Source: Frankia alni ACN14a (GTDB taxonomy: Bacteria > Actinomycetota > Actinomycetes > Frankiales > Frankiaceae). Taken from it: a DNA stretch of 64,000 nucleotides. The position numbers and the translations under genes are program-made. The stretch lies in NCBI RefSeq assembly GCF_000058485.1, contig NC_008278.1, forward strand, positions 986,962-1,050,961, given 5' to 3'. Below the pieces are notes generated by a model. That model worked only from the letters and a program-made list of their open reading frames with translations, was not told the origin of the DNA and searched no databases. This document shows, piece by piece, positions 14,880 to 23,035 of this stretch (its first letter is position 1; the number at the start of each line of letters is the position of its first letter).

Positions 14880-15854
14880 TCAGTCGGCGGCCGCCCCGCG
14901 CCAGTGGTAGGACACGTCTCGCGTGTGGACGGTGAAATCGAGGCCGGTGTACATCCGCACGGCTCGTTCGTTGTCCTCGTCCACGTAGAGCAGGACCGCC
15001 GCGAGCCCCTCGGCCTGCAGGTGGCGCAGGCCGATCAGGGTCAGGGCGCGGCCCAGCCCGGCGCCGCCCGCACCGGGCAGCACCCCCACCACGTAGACCT
15101 CGCCGATCGGACCGGGCCGCGTGCCCGGCGGCGGGGTCTCGTCCACCTCGTGGATCTTCGTCCAGTGGAAGCCGACCAGCTGGCCGTCGCGTTCGGCGAC
15201 GAAGAAGCCGCGCGGGTCGAACCACGGCTCGGCCCGCCGCAGGGCCAGGTCGTCGAGCGTCCAGCGGCCCTGCTCGGGATGATCGGCGAACGCGGCGGCG
15301 TTGACGGCCAGCCAAGCCTCGTCGTCGCGGCCGGGGACGAACGCGCGGACGGTGACCCCGGCGGGCAGCTGCGGCTCCGGCAGGGGCGCGACCGCGCCCA
15401 GCGGCCGGCGAAGCTGGAACAGCACCCGGGTGCGGGCGAACCCGAGCCGAGCGGCCAGCGCCGCCGCGGGCGGCAGATCCCCGTGCGCCCACACGTCGAG
15501 TCGGGCCGGCGGGTCGCCGAGCGCCTCGGTCAGCGCGGTGGCCAGCGCACGGCCGATCCCCAGGCCGCGGTGCCCGGGGTCGACCACGATCTCGGCCTGA
15601 CGGCTGTCGAGCGCGCCGCCGAGATGCGCGTAGCCGACGATCGGGCGCCGCGGACCCGATGCCTCGACACCGGTGGCGCTCACGGCGAGCAGATGACGGG
15701 CCGCCCCGACCCGCTGGTCGGGGCGCAGGGTCAGCCGGACGTCCTCCGACACCGGCCCGGTGCCATCCGCCCGTTCGGCGGTGGCGAGCAGGCTCACGAT
15801 GTCGTCCACGTCCGCGGCGCTGAGGGTCGGCTGCCAGGTCAGGGAGGCGGTCAC
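14880..15854 (-). CDS. mshD: mycothiol synthase MshD (GNAT acetyltransferase)
   Basis: Final step of mycothiol synthesis: acetyl transfer from acetyl-CoA to Cys-GlcN-Ins. 324 residues from GTG 15854 (VTASLTWQP), near the usual ~315. Two tandem GNAT domains are visible. The N-terminal half has VDPGHRGLGIGRALATALTEAL (RGLGIG acetyl-CoA loop), and the C-terminal half has VVGVLPGAGGAGLGRALTLIGL, ending in VLLYVDEDNERAVRMYTGLDF. An ATG at 15938 would add 28 residues and is less likely. Its position next to glnR matches Mycobacterium (Rv0819/Rv0818), and mshA lies about 9 kb away. Confidence 0.9.
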   Translation of the reverse strand: MTASLTWQPTLSAADVDDIVSLLATAERADGTGPVSEDVRLTLRPDQRVGAARHLLAVSATGVEASGPRRPIVGYAHLGGALDSRQAEIVVDPGHRGLGIGRALATALTEALGDPPARLDVWAHGDLPPAAALAARLGFARTRVLFQLRRPLGAVAPLPEPQLPAGVTVRAFVPGRDDEAWLAVNAAAFADHPEQGRWTLDDLALRRAEPWFDPRGFFVAERDGQLVGFHWTKIHEVDETPPPGTRPGPIGEVYVVGVLPGAGGAGLGRALTLIGLRHLQAEGLAAVLLYVDEDNERAVRMYTGLDFTVHTRDVSYHWRGAAAD

Positions 15855-16016
15855 CGGACGACCGTACGGGCCCTCGGCCACGGCTGTCCCGTGATCTGTC
15901 GCTGCGACTCGACGATGCAGGGCGGGAGACGTGGACATCTCCCACCCGGCATCGTCAGGTCGGCCGCGCCGCCCGCCGATGGGCTCCGCCCGCCGCTGCC
16001 AGGGCCCGTGGGCGGA

Positions 16017-16769
16017 CTAGACCCGCTCGGGCGTGCGGGCGTCGTCCCGGTCGACGCGGGCGGTCGGTCCGGAGGCGTTCTCCGGCAGGGGCGCGATCGG
16101 CGGCGCCACGAACTTGTAGCCGACGTGCCTGACCGTGCCGATCATCGCCTCGTGCTCGGGGCCGAGCTTCGCCCGCAGCCGGCGGACGTGGACGTCCACG
16201 GTCCGGGTGCCGCCGTAGTAGTCGTAGCCCCACACCTCCTGGAGCAGCTGCGCCCGGGTGAAGACCCGGCCGGGGTGCTGCGCCAGGTACTTGAGCAGCT
16301 CGAACTCCTTGAAGGTGAGCTCGAGTGGGCGGCCCCGCAGCTTGGCCGAGTAGGTGGTCTCGTCGACCGACAGGTCGCCGGACCGGATGACACCGGCCTC
16401 GGCCGTGCCGCCGGCGGCAGCGACCCGACCGATGGCCAGTCGCAACCGGGCCTCGACCTCCGCGGGACCGGCGGAGTCGAGGACGACGTCGTCGACCCCC
16501 CAGTCCGCGGACACCGCGGCCAGCCCGCCCTCGGTCACCAGCGCCAGCAGCGGCGTCGTGAGACCGGTCGTGCGCAGCAGCCGGCACAGGCCACGAGCGA
16601 TGACGAGTTCCCGGCGTCCGTCCACCACGATCACGTCCACGGGCGGAGCGTCCAGCAGAGCACTCGCCTCCAGCGGAGCGACCCGTACCGTGTGGGTGAG
16701 CAGGCCAAGAGACGGAAACGACTCGGCGGAGGGACCGGGGGCGTTGGTGAGCAAAAGGACGACGCTCAA
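16017..16769 (-). CDS. glnR: GlnR, orphan OmpR-type global nitrogen regulator
   Basis: 250 residues. The receiver-like domain has [24 protein letters not shown] and [22 protein letters not shown], hallmark GlnR text lacking the usual phosphorylation pocket. The winged-helix domain [20 protein letters not shown]...[17 protein letters not shown] is nearly invariant in GlnR proteins. GlnR activates glnA, amt and nitrogen-assimilation genes under nitrogen limitation and acts without a partner kinase. The TTG start at 16767-16769 is set by GGAGGAG at 16775-16781, five bases upstream; longer frames lack a ribosome binding site. Divergent from the hydrolase gene at 16897. Confidence 0.95.
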   Translation of the reverse strand: MSVVLLLTNAPGPSAESFPSLGLLTHTVRVAPLEASALLDAPPVDVIVVDGRRELVIARGLCRLLRTTGLTTPLLALVTEGGLAAVSADWGVDDVVLDSAGPAEVEARLRLAIGRVAAAGGTAEAGVIRSGDLSVDETTYSAKLRGRPLELTFKEFELLKYLAQHPGRVFTRAQLLQEVWGYDYYGGTRTVDVHVRRLRAKLGPEHEAMIGTVRHVGYKFVAPPIAPLPENASGPTARVDRDDARTPERV

Positions 16770-16896
16770 GACGACTCCTCCAGGTGGTGTGTGGTGGGGC
16801 AGCGTCGACCCGGTGAGTAACTCGATGCCCGGCCCTGGGCGTCTCACGACCGTCATGGGCATGAAACGAAGGCCGGTATGTGGGGAGGATAGCGGA

Positions 16897-17775
16897 GTGT
16901 CGTACTCGGCTCCTACCGTCTACGGGCTACTGCCTACCGCTGATTCTGAGATTCTGGCCACGAGTCATGATCAAAGAAGCGGGGTCGTGCACGGAGAGTC
17001 GCGGGACCTGGCGGTTGTGATCGCTCATGGCTTCTCCTGCTCGATGGCGCATCCGGCGTTACGGCGTGTGGCGACTGGGTTACGAAAATATGTAGGAGTG
17101 CTGGTCATGGACCTGCGAGGTCATGGTCATTCTACCGGATCATGCACGTTTGGTGATCGTGAGGTCTTCGACGTCGACGCCGGCGTCGGCGAGGCTCGCC
17201 GGCTCGGCTACCAGCGCGTTATCACCATGGGCTGGTCGATGGGCGGGGCGGCGGTTCTCCGTCATGCCGGATTGGCCAAAAACGGTACGCTGAGTCACGA
17301 ACTACGCTTGCGTCATCCCCCGGATGCGGTCGTCAGTGTGAGCGCCACCAGCAGATGGTTCGTCCGTGACACCGCGCCGATGCGGCGGATCCACTGGCTC
17401 GCCGAGCATGCCACTGGCCGGATGGTGGCACGAGGCGCGTTACGAGTCCGTATCGACCCCCGCGCTTTCGTGCCCATTCCCGTCGCTCCGGTCGAGATCG
17501 TCGGCACCATTGCGCCGATGCCTTTACTGATCGTTCACGGGCATCGTGACCGGTATTTCACCCTGGAGCATCCGCGTGCGCTCGCCGCGGCCGCCGGAGA
17601 GTCGGCCCAGATGTGGCTGGTCCCCGAGTTCGGCCACGCCGAGGCCGGGCTCTGTCCGGGCCTGCTCGACCGCATCGGCGGGCACCTGGCGAGCCTTGCG
17701 GCAGCCGGCCCTGGTCGGCGGGGGAAGGCAGACGCCTCGGCGCACTGGGGCGGCGCGGTGGTGCGGACCCGATGA
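16897..17775 (+). CDS. alpha/beta hydrolase with four TTA codons
   Basis: 292 residues with the alpha/beta hydrolase plan. [16 protein letters not shown] is the oxyanion strand, [12 protein letters not shown] follows, the nucleophile elbow is [10 protein letters not shown] (GxSxG), the acid is probably in HGHRDRYF, and the His in [12 protein letters not shown] 16897 follows GGGGAGGAT by a good spacing; ATG 16855 and 16861 are in-frame alternatives. Codon use departs from the neighbours: four TTA leucine codons, plus AAA, TAT, GTA and CTA, all rare in this window. This suggests transfer or deliberate rare-codon control. ATGA overlap couples it to the MoaD-like gene. Substrate unknown. Confidence 0.82.
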   Translation: MSYSAPTVYGLLPTADSEILATSHDQRSGVVHGESRDLAVVIAHGFSCSMAHPALRRVATGLRKYVGVLVMDLRGHGHSTGSCTFGDREVFDVDAGVGEARRLGYQRVITMGWSMGGAAVLRHAGLAKNGTLSHELRLRHPPDAVVSVSATSRWFVRDTAPMRRIHWLAEHATGRMVARGALRVRIDPRAFVPIPVAPVEIVGTIAPMPLLIVHGHRDRYFTLEHPRALAAAAGESAQMWLVPEFGHAEAGLCPGLLDRIGGHLASLAAAGPGRRGKADASAHWGGAVVRTR

Positions 17776-18170
17776 CGGCGCCCCCCGGCCCAAGGCCGCC
17801 CGTGGCGGGTGCACCTTCCGTGCCGTCCGCACCTTCCGTGCCGGCCGCACCTTCCGTGCCAGGCGAGGCGTCCGTGTCGTCCGAGCCGGGCGTGGCGTCG
17901 GCGCCGGGCGCGCTCACGGCGCGGGTCACCGTCCGGTACTGGGCCGCCGCCCGCGACGCGGCGGGGGTACGCGAGGAGACGATCGAGGCGGACACGCTGG
18001 CGGCGCTGTTCACGGTCGTCGCGGCCCGCCACGGGGGAGACCTGCCCGCGCTGCTGCGGCGCTGCTCCTACCTGGTGGACGACCAGCCGGTGGGTCGGCG
18101 CGACCCGGCCGGGGTCGTCCTGCGCGACGGGGCGGTCGTGGAGGCCCTGCCGCCGTTCGCCGGCGGCTGA
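17772..18170 (+). CDS. MoaD/ThiS-family sulfur-carrier protein
   Basis: 132 residues. The last ~85 form a ubiquitin-like beta-grasp: LTARVTVRYWAAARDAAGVREETI, LAALFTVVAARHGG, SYLVDDQPVGR, ending PPFAGG. The terminal Gly-Gly is the site adenylated and thiocarboxylated by a MoeB/ThiF enzyme. The first ~45 residues are a repeat-rich linker (APSVPS) absent from normal MoaD. ATG 17772 overlaps the hydrolase stop (ATGA). It could serve molybdopterin, thiamin or another sulfur-transfer route; no partner enzyme is adjacent, though a sulfur operon begins 2.6 kb downstream. Confidence 0.82.
   Translation: MTAPPGPRPPVAGAPSVPSAPSVPAAPSVPGEASVSSEPGVASAPGALTARVTVRYWAAARDAAGVREETIEADTLAALFTVVAARHGGDLPALLRRCSYLVDDQPVGRRDPAGVVLRDGAVVEALPPFAGG
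17811..17864. repeat. three 18-bp repeats in the moaD-like 5' end
   Basis: Three perfectly phased units gcaccttccgtgccgtcc, gcaccttccgtgccggcc, gcaccttccgtgccaggc encode APSVPS/APSVPA/APSVPG. It lies in the linker before the beta-grasp fold. Confidence 0.9.
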
Positions 18171-18262
18171 GCACCGGCGACGCCGCTGCCCGCCGCCCGC
18201 GCGACCCGGCCCGCGACCGGTGCGGCGCCGGGTCCGCGGACGGGGCATGGCAGCATGTCGGC

Positions 18263-19231
18263 GTGAGCGCTGGCGATCCCGGGCTGTCCCGCGGCGTGCT
18301 GTCGGGACGGACGGCCCTGCCGGCCGCCGCACCGCCCCGGCGGGTGCGGCTCGGCGCGCCTCTGGCCGCGCTGGTCGCGACCGGCCTGGCCGCCGGCGCG
18401 GCGGTGTTGGCCACGTGGGTGCTGGCGGCCGTGCTGGCCGTCGAGCAGGTCGCGTTCGCGTGGGCCTGGGGCCGCGCGCTGCGCGCCTCCCCGGGCACGA
18501 TCCCGCTGGTCGCGGCGGGGGCGGTGCTCGCCGACGTCGTCCTGCTGGTCTCCGACCGGCACGCCTACGGTTCGGTCGCCGGTGTCATCGGGGCTGCCGT
18601 CGCGGTCGTGGTGCTCTACCAGCTTGGTCTGCGACGGGCCCTGACGCTGCGCGCCCCGGTCGCCGCGTCCGTCGGCGCCGGCGCGCCCGTCGGCGCCGCG
18701 CCGGGCCGGGCGGGCCGTCCGGACACCGCTGCGCCGTCGGCTCCCGCGGCCCGGGTGAGCGCCGAACTGGCCACCGCGCTGAGCGGGATCATCCTCGTCG
18801 CCCTGTTCACGGGGTACCTCGCGCTGCGGGCGGGGCAGGGTGCACACCATCCGGCCGATCTGCTGGTGATCGCCGGCCTGCTGGGCGCGGGCAGCGCCGT
18901 CGTGGCCGCCCGGCTGTTCGGCTGGGCCGGCCTGGCGGCGGTGCCGGCCGACATGCTGGGCGTGGCGGTCGCGGTGGCGGCGGGCGCGATCCTCGGAGCG
19001 CTGGGGCCCGACGACCTGACGCTGAACGCCGCACTCGCGACGGCCGCGTCGGGTGCCGCCGTCGCCGCGCTGGTCGACCTGGTGCTCGTCCGCGCCCACG
19101 AGGCCGGCTCGCCCGCCGACGAGGTGGACGCGCCGGCGGGTCGGCCGGCAGCTGTCCTGCTCGCCGCGATCCTGCCGCTGGCGTGCGCAGCGCCCCTGGT
19201 CTACCTGGTCGGACGGCACCTCCCCGGATGA
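18263..19231 (+). CDS. polytopic membrane protein, Ala/Val-rich
   Basis: 322 residues with about nine hydrophobic segments, for example LAALVATGLAAGAAVLATWVLA, VAGVIGAAVAVVVLYQLGL, LSGIILVALFTGYLALRAG, LLVIAGLLGAGSAVVAARLFG and VLLAAILPLACAAPLVYLVG. A soluble loop at about 125-165 is Ala/Pro/Gly-rich. No catalytic motif is visible. The GTG 18263-18265 is the start that gives the first helix a short polar leader. The stop overlaps the lmeA-like ATG (ATGA), so the pair is coupled and may act together in the envelope. Family not recognised. Confidence 0.65.
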   Translation: MSAGDPGLSRGVLSGRTALPAAAPPRRVRLGAPLAALVATGLAAGAAVLATWVLAAVLAVEQVAFAWAWGRALRASPGTIPLVAAGAVLADVVLLVSDRHAYGSVAGVIGAAVAVVVLYQLGLRRALTLRAPVAASVGAGAPVGAAPGRAGRPDTAAPSAPAARVSAELATALSGIILVALFTGYLALRAGQGAHHPADLLVIAGLLGAGSAVVAARLFGWAGLAAVPADMLGVAVAVAAGAILGALGPDDLTLNAALATAASGAAVAALVDLVLVRAHEAGSPADEVDAPAGRPAAVLLAAILPLACAAPLVYLVGRHLPG

Positions 19232-19965
19232 ACGGCCGTGGTCTGCGGATCACGGCCGTGGTCGTGGTCGTCCTGCTGATCGTGCTCGTCGTCGTGGACC
19301 GGGTCGCCGCGCGCGTCGTCGCCGGCCAGATCGCCACGCAGGCGCAGCGGGCCGAGCACCTGCCGTCGCGTCCCGCGGTGTCGCTCGGCGGTTTCCCGTT
19401 CCTCACCCAGGTCGTCGCCGGGAACTACCGGGACGTGCGGGTGGACGTGCGCGGTCACGTCGAGCAGGACGTCCGCGTGGACCGGGTGCGCGCGGACCTC
19501 GCGGGCGTGCGGGTCCCGCTCGCCGACGTCGTCCGCGGCGACGTGCGGCGGATCCCGGTGGACCGGCTCGCCGCCCGCGTGGAGCTGACGTTCGCCGATG
19601 TCAACGCCTACCTGCGCCGCCAGGGCTCGGCCATCACCGTCAGCCCGGACGGGCAGGCGATCCGGGTCGCGGGCTCGGTGCAGGTCCTGGGGACCACCTA
19701 CCCCGTGTCCGGGACGGCGGACATCGGGGTCCAGCCCGCCTCGGTCACGTTCACCCCCCGCGAGCTGGCGGCATCGGTCGGCGCGATCCTGCCGCCCGCG
19801 CTGCGCCAGGCCGCCACCGAGCTGCTCACGGTGCACGTGCCGGTCGCCGGCCTGCCGTTCAACATGCAGCTGACCTCGGCGACGGTCGCGGGCGATCGCA
19901 TCACCTTCGCCGCCGACGGTCGCCACGTCGTGCTCGACGCCGACGCCGCCATCGCGGGCCGATGA
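19228..19965 (+). CDS. LmeA-like DUF2993 phospholipid-binding protein
   Basis: 245 residues. One N-terminal membrane anchor or signal, ITAVVVVVLLIVLVVVDRV, is followed by the DUF2993 body. That body has RPAVSLGGFPFLTQVVAGNYRDVRVDV, repeated beta strands, and LTFADVNAYLRRQG. The tubular lipid-binding fold of this family is known from mycobacterial LmeA (Rv0817c), which binds phosphoinositides and supports mannan elongation. The conserved GGFPFLTQ is present. ATG 19228 overlaps the upstream stop. Neighbours glnR, mshD and thioredoxin match the Rv0816-Rv0819 region, supporting orthology. Periplasmic side assumed. Confidence 0.8.
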   Translation: MNGRGLRITAVVVVVLLIVLVVVDRVAARVVAGQIATQAQRAEHLPSRPAVSLGGFPFLTQVVAGNYRDVRVDVRGHVEQDVRVDRVRADLAGVRVPLADVVRGDVRRIPVDRLAARVELTFADVNAYLRRQGSAITVSPDGQAIRVAGSVQVLGTTYPVSGTADIGVQPASVTFTPRELAASVGAILPPALRQAATELLTVHVPVAGLPFNMQLTSATVAGDRITFAADGRHVVLDADAAIAGR

Positions 19966-19991
19966 CGTACCAGATGGCGCCGGCCGAGGAA

Positions 19992-20063
19992 GAGGCCCGG
20001 GCCGGGGAAGAGGCCTGGGCCGGGGAAGGGGCGCGGGCCGGGGAAGGGGCGCCGGTCCGGGAA
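19992..20063. repeat. four 18-bp repeats between the lmeA-like and thioredoxin genes
   Basis: Four consecutive units gaggcccgggccggggaa, gaggcctgggccggggaa, ggggcgcgggccggggaa, ggggcgccggtccgggaa. A frame starting at ATG 19963 (overlapping the lmeA-like stop) runs through them, but it has no protein-like character and overlaps the thioredoxin start. Confidence 0.9.
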
Positions 20064-20094
20064 GAGCGCGTGCCGCCGGCACGCTGTAGGAGCT

Positions 20095-20712
20095 GTGACG
20101 GGAGTCTGGGTACTGGTCGGGGCCGTTGTCGTGGCGGTGGCGCTGGGCACGGCGATGCGCGCGCGGGACGGGCGGTTCCGTCCGTCCCGGGGGCGACGGG
20201 TCGCCGCGGACGGCGGGCCGGCCAGGGCCGTCGTGGCTGAACCGTCCCCGGCCGACGGCACCTCCCCAGCCGACGGCACCTCCCCGGTGGCGGCGGGTCC
20301 CGACGGCGGGCTGCGGGCAGAGCTCGCCGCGCTCGGCGAGGCGCTGGGGGAGCGGGCGACGTTGCTGCAGTTCTCCACGGCGTTCTGCGCGCCGTGCCGG
20401 TCGACGCGGCAGGTGTTGGCCGGGGTTGCCGCGCTGGTGCCCGGGGTGCGCCACGTCGAGGTGGACGCCGAGGCGCACCTTGATCTCGTCCGCCGGCTTG
20501 CCGTCCGGCGGACGCCCACGGTGCTCATCGTCGACGCCTCCGGCCGCGAGGTTCGGCGGGCCAGCGGCGCACCGCCGACGCGGCAGGCGGTGTTCGCGAC
20601 GCTGGCGCAGATCGTCCCGGCGGACGAGATCGTCCCCACGGGCCAGACCGTCCCCACGGACGGGACCAAACGGGCAGATAGTGATTCTTCGGAACCGCCG
20701 CCAGCGGGTTAA
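20095..20712 (+). CDS. membrane-anchored thioredoxin-fold protein (ThiX-like)
   Basis: 205 residues. An N-terminal hydrophobic anchor, VWVLVGAVVVAVALGTAM, is followed by a disordered linker with duplicated SPADGT. The thioredoxin domain has TLLQFSTAFCAPCRSTRQVL, with the CxxC pair CAPC at about residues 98-101, and a cis-Pro segment RRTPTVLIVD. The GTG at 20095 gives the anchor. Position upstream of the DUF4395/rhodanese genes parallels Rv0816c (thiX) next to cysA2/sseC2, suggesting a role in thiol or sulfur chemistry at the membrane. The tail after 185 is polar and probably unstructured. Confidence 0.85.
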   Translation: MTGVWVLVGAVVVAVALGTAMRARDGRFRPSRGRRVAADGGPARAVVAEPSPADGTSPADGTSPVAAGPDGGLRAELAALGEALGERATLLQFSTAFCAPCRSTRQVLAGVAALVPGVRHVEVDAEAHLDLVRRLAVRRTPTVLIVDASGREVRRASGAPPTRQAVFATLAQIVPADEIVPTGQTVPTDGTKRADSDSSEPPPAG

Positions 20713-20749
20713 CACAGACGTGACTTTCGCTGCTACCGTGGCACGAACC

Positions 20750-20827
20750 ATGTACCAGACGCAGCTCGTGAGGCGCCGCGCGGTCGACCTGTGCCGCGTG
20801 GGCAGCTGCCTGTGTCGTTCTTCCTGA
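20750..20827 (+). CDS. Cys-rich leader peptide upstream of the sulfur operon
   Basis: A 25-residue frame: MYQTQLVRRRAVDLCRVGS followed by CLCRSS, with Cys at 15, 20 and 22. The pattern RxxVDLxRVxSxxCR is the one I know from short actinobacterial leader peptides found ahead of sulfur-assimilation genes, where cysteine-codon stalling controls downstream expression. It ends about 93 bp before the DUF4395 start. It is too short for routine gene callers, but pattern and context agree. It is likely a regulatory leader rather than a functional protein. Attenuation here is inferred. Confidence 0.75.
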   Translation: MYQTQLVRRRAVDLCRVGSCLCRSS

Positions 20828-20920
20828 TCGCGGGTTGGCGCCCCTGATGTGATCGGTTTACCCGGCGCATCGCTGTGTGTCCGACCGGGTAGCTCGAGCC
20901 GGCAGTCAGGAGAAAGTCTC

Positions 20921-21340
20921 ATGGTGGATCCTCGTGGCCTGCGGTTCACCGCTGCCGTCACCTCGGTCGTGCTCGCCGTGGTGCTGGTGACGGGGAGCGG
21001 ATGGCTGTTGCTCGCACAGACCGTGGTGTTCGTCGTGGGAGCGGTCGCCGGCGTGCGGTACGCCCCCTACGGCCTGCTGTTCCGGGCGCTGATCAGGCCG
21101 CGGCTGGGCCCGCCCGCGACGACCGAGGACGCCACTCCGCCCCGGTTCGCCCAGCTCGTCGGTGCGATCTTCGGCGCCGTGGGGGTCGCGGGATTCCTCT
21201 CGGGCGTCGCCGTCCTCGGTTATGCCGCTGCCGCGGCCGCCTTCGTGGCGGCCTTCCTCAACGCGGCGTTCGCATTCTGTCTCGGGTGCCAGATGTATCT
21301 GTTCTTTCGTTCCATCACCGTAGGAGGAGCGCGCGCATGA
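20921..21340 (+). CDS. DUF4395 membrane protein
   Basis: 139 residues with about four hydrophobic segments: AAVTSVVLAVVLVTGSGWLLL, TVVFVVGAVAGVRYAPYGLLFRALI, LVGAIFGAVGVAGFLSGVAVLGY, and AAFVAAFLNAAFAFCLGCQMYLFF. The conserved NAAFAFCLGCQMY contains a CxxC pair in a membrane helix, typical of the family and possibly redox active. AGGAG lies eight bases before ATG 20921. The stop overlaps the rhodanese start (ATGA), so the two proteins are made together. DUF4395 proteins routinely accompany thioredoxins and sulfurtransferases; the chemistry is unknown. Confidence 0.88.
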   Translation: MVDPRGLRFTAAVTSVVLAVVLVTGSGWLLLAQTVVFVVGAVAGVRYAPYGLLFRALIRPRLGPPATTEDATPPRFAQLVGAIFGAVGVAGFLSGVAVLGYAAAAAAFVAAFLNAAFAFCLGCQMYLFFRSITVGGARA

Positions 21341-22170
21341 GCCGCGAGAAGGCATTGGTCGACGCCGCATGGGTCGAGGCGAACCGCGACGACCCCAAGG
21401 TCGTTCTGGTCGAGGTCGACGAGGACGTCTCCGCCTACGACAAGGGGCACATTCCGGGTGCCGTGCGGCTCGACTGGAAGTCCGAGCTGCAGGACCCGGT
21501 CATCCGGGACTTCGTCAACAAGGAGCAGTTCGAGAAGCTGCTGTCCGGCAAGGGCATCGCGAACGATGACACCGTCGTCCTCTACGGCGGCAACAACAAC
21601 TGGTTCGCGGCCTACGCCTACTGGTACCTCAGCCTGTACGGTCACGCGGACGTCCGGCTGCTCGACGGCGGACGCAAGAAGTGGGAGCTCGACGGCCGTG
21701 AACTGACCGCCGAGGTCACCCCGCGGCCGGCGACGAGCTACACCGCCAAGGAGGCGCGCACCGACATCCGCGCCTTCCGCGAGGAAGTCGTCGCCGCGAT
21801 CGGTGAGAAGGCGCTCGTCGACGTCCGTTCCCCCGACGAGTTCTCCGGCAGGCTGCTCGCGCCGGCACACCTGCCGCAGGAGCAGTCCCAGCGGGCCGGT
21901 CACATCCCCACCGCGAAGAACATCCCGTGGGCGAAGACCGCGAACGAGGACGGCACCTTCCGCAGCAACGACGAGCTGACCACTCTCTATGGCGAGGCCG
22001 GCGTCGACCTCTCGCAGGACATCATCGCCTACTGCCGCATCGGTGAGCGTTCGGCGCACACCTGGTTCGCCCTGCACGAGTTGCTCGACCTGCCGAACGT
22101 GAAGAACTATGACGGGTCGTGGACCGAGTACGGCTCGCTGGTGGGCGTGCCGATCGAGAAGGGTGCGTGA
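21337..22170 (+). CDS. thiosulfate sulfurtransferase (CysA/SseA-type rhodanese)
   Basis: 277 residues with two rhodanese domains. The N-terminal inactive domain includes HIPGAVRLDWKSELQDP. The C-terminal domain has ALVDVRSPDEFSG and the active loop AYCRIGERSAHTWFALHEL with Cys233. The CRIGERS loop is diagnostic of the actinobacterial CysA2/ThtR group, which moves sulfane sulfur from thiosulfate to cyanide or, in vivo, to other acceptors. Start ATG 21337 overlaps the DUF4395 stop. sseC follows after three bases, the same order as Rv0815c-Rv0814c. Confidence 0.93.
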   Translation: MSREKALVDAAWVEANRDDPKVVLVEVDEDVSAYDKGHIPGAVRLDWKSELQDPVIRDFVNKEQFEKLLSGKGIANDDTVVLYGGNNNWFAAYAYWYLSLYGHADVRLLDGGRKKWELDGRELTAEVTPRPATSYTAKEARTDIRAFREEVVAAIGEKALVDVRSPDEFSGRLLAPAHLPQEQSQRAGHIPTAKNIPWAKTANEDGTFRSNDELTTLYGEAGVDLSQDIIAYCRIGERSAHTWFALHELLDLPNVKNYDGSWTEYGSLVGVPIEKGA

Positions 22171-22173
22171 GAC

Positions 22174-22473
22174 ATGTGCGGCGCGAGGCGCGGTGGACCG
22201 TCGGTGGAGGGAATTGACGTGGCCAAGGAGACCGTGATCCAGGGCGTCGTGGTGCAGGGCGGCGAGCCGGTCTCGACCGGCTACGCCCGGCTGCTCGACG
22301 AGGGTGGCGACTTCACCGCCGAGGTTCCGCTGTCCGCGACCGGCCAGTTCCGCTTCTTCGCGCGGCCGGGGCAGTGGACCGTGCGGGCGCTCGTGCCCGG
22401 CGCGAGCGGCGAGCAGAAGGTCGTCGCGCGCCAGGGCGAGCCGGTCGACACGCAGGTCGAGGTCGCGGCCTGA
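22174..22473 (+). CDS. sseC: SseC-like DUF1416 protein
   Basis: 99 residues. MCGARRGGPSVEGIDVAKE, with Cys2 conserved in the family, leads into a beta-sandwich: TVIQGVVVQGGEPVSTGYARLLD, DFTAEVPLSATGQFRFFARPGQWTVRAL. It closely follows mycobacterial SseC in pattern. It is always found next to the CysA-type rhodanese and is presumed to assist sulfur metabolism, but its biochemical role is not established. It ends 31 bp before a strong terminator, so it is the last gene of this operon. Confidence 0.9.
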   Translation: MCGARRGGPSVEGIDVAKETVIQGVVVQGGEPVSTGYARLLDEGGDFTAEVPLSATGQFRFFARPGQWTVRALVPGASGEQKVVARQGEPVDTQVEVAA

Positions 22474-22504
22474 CGGACGCTGGAGAGGGCGCGCCAGGCG
22501 CGGC

Positions 22505-22547
22505 AAAGGGGGACGGCGGGCAGTTTCCGCTGTCCCCCTTTTTTTTT
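22505..22547. terminator. intrinsic terminator after sseC
   Basis: AAAGGGGGAC-GGCGG (22505-22519) pairs with CCGC-TGTCCCCCTTT, a 15-bp stem with one G-T wobble and a short loop, followed by a run of T's to 22547. It is a textbook factor-independent terminator, rare in this GC-rich window. The A-run on the other side may also stop the convergent gene at 22665. Confidence 0.93.
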
Positions 22548-22594
22548 CGGAAGTGTCGCCTCGCGGGGAGCGGGCTGGCCGAGGCCGGTACTGC

Positions 22595-22636
22595 GTGCGT
22601 GTGCTGCGGTGCGTGTGCTGCGGTGCGTGTGCTGCG
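22595..22636. repeat. three 14-bp tandem repeats
   Basis: Three identical copies of gtgcgtgtgctgcg in the gap after the terminator. The unit is not a multiple of three and the site is noncoding. Confidence 0.9.
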
Positions 22637-22664
22637 GCTGGGGCGCTGCTGGCTGCGGCGGTGC

Positions 22665-22931
22665 TCAGGCTGCGGAGTCGCCGAGCCCGGTGCCTGCGTG
22701 GACGGCGGCGGGCAGCAGCGGGCGGGGACCGCCCGGCAGGTCCGCGGGCGCCACCGTCGTCGGCACCGCGAAGTGCATCGGGCCCACGGAGAAACAGTGC
22801 AGGCCGTTGTCGCGGGCGAACGCGACCGCGGAGCCCCGGTCGGGGAACGGCGCAATGATCCGGCGGACGGTGCGCTGCCCGGCGGACGCGAACAGGACCA
22901 CCGCGAAGAGTATGTCGGAGTCTACCGTCAT
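22665..22931 (-). CDS. small hypothetical protein
   Basis: 88 residues from ATG 22931. MTVDSDILFAVVLFASAGQR, FPDRGSAVAFARDNGLHCFSV and GPMHFAVPTTVAPADLP give an alternating strand/helix pattern like a small alpha/beta sandwich. The frame continues upstream and ATG 22949 is an alternative start. No family recognised. It faces the sulfur operon across the terminator. Confidence 0.5.
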   Translation of the reverse strand: MTVDSDILFAVVLFASAGQRTVRRIIAPFPDRGSAVAFARDNGLHCFSVGPMHFAVPTTVAPADLPGGPRPLLPAAVHAGTGLGDSAA

Positions 22932-23035
22932 GCGATCATGAAAGCGCATGCGATGGCCGGCGATACGCGTTTCGACGTGTCCCGTTCGTGGTCTGTTGTT
23001 GCGCCCGCGGTGGCTTCTGCAACGGCTTTCCGGTC

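Noticed and set aside
19963-20240. 92-codon frame overlapping the lmeA-like stop (ATGA)
   Set aside because: It is mostly 18-bp repeat translation and overlaps the thioredoxin start; no protein-like features.
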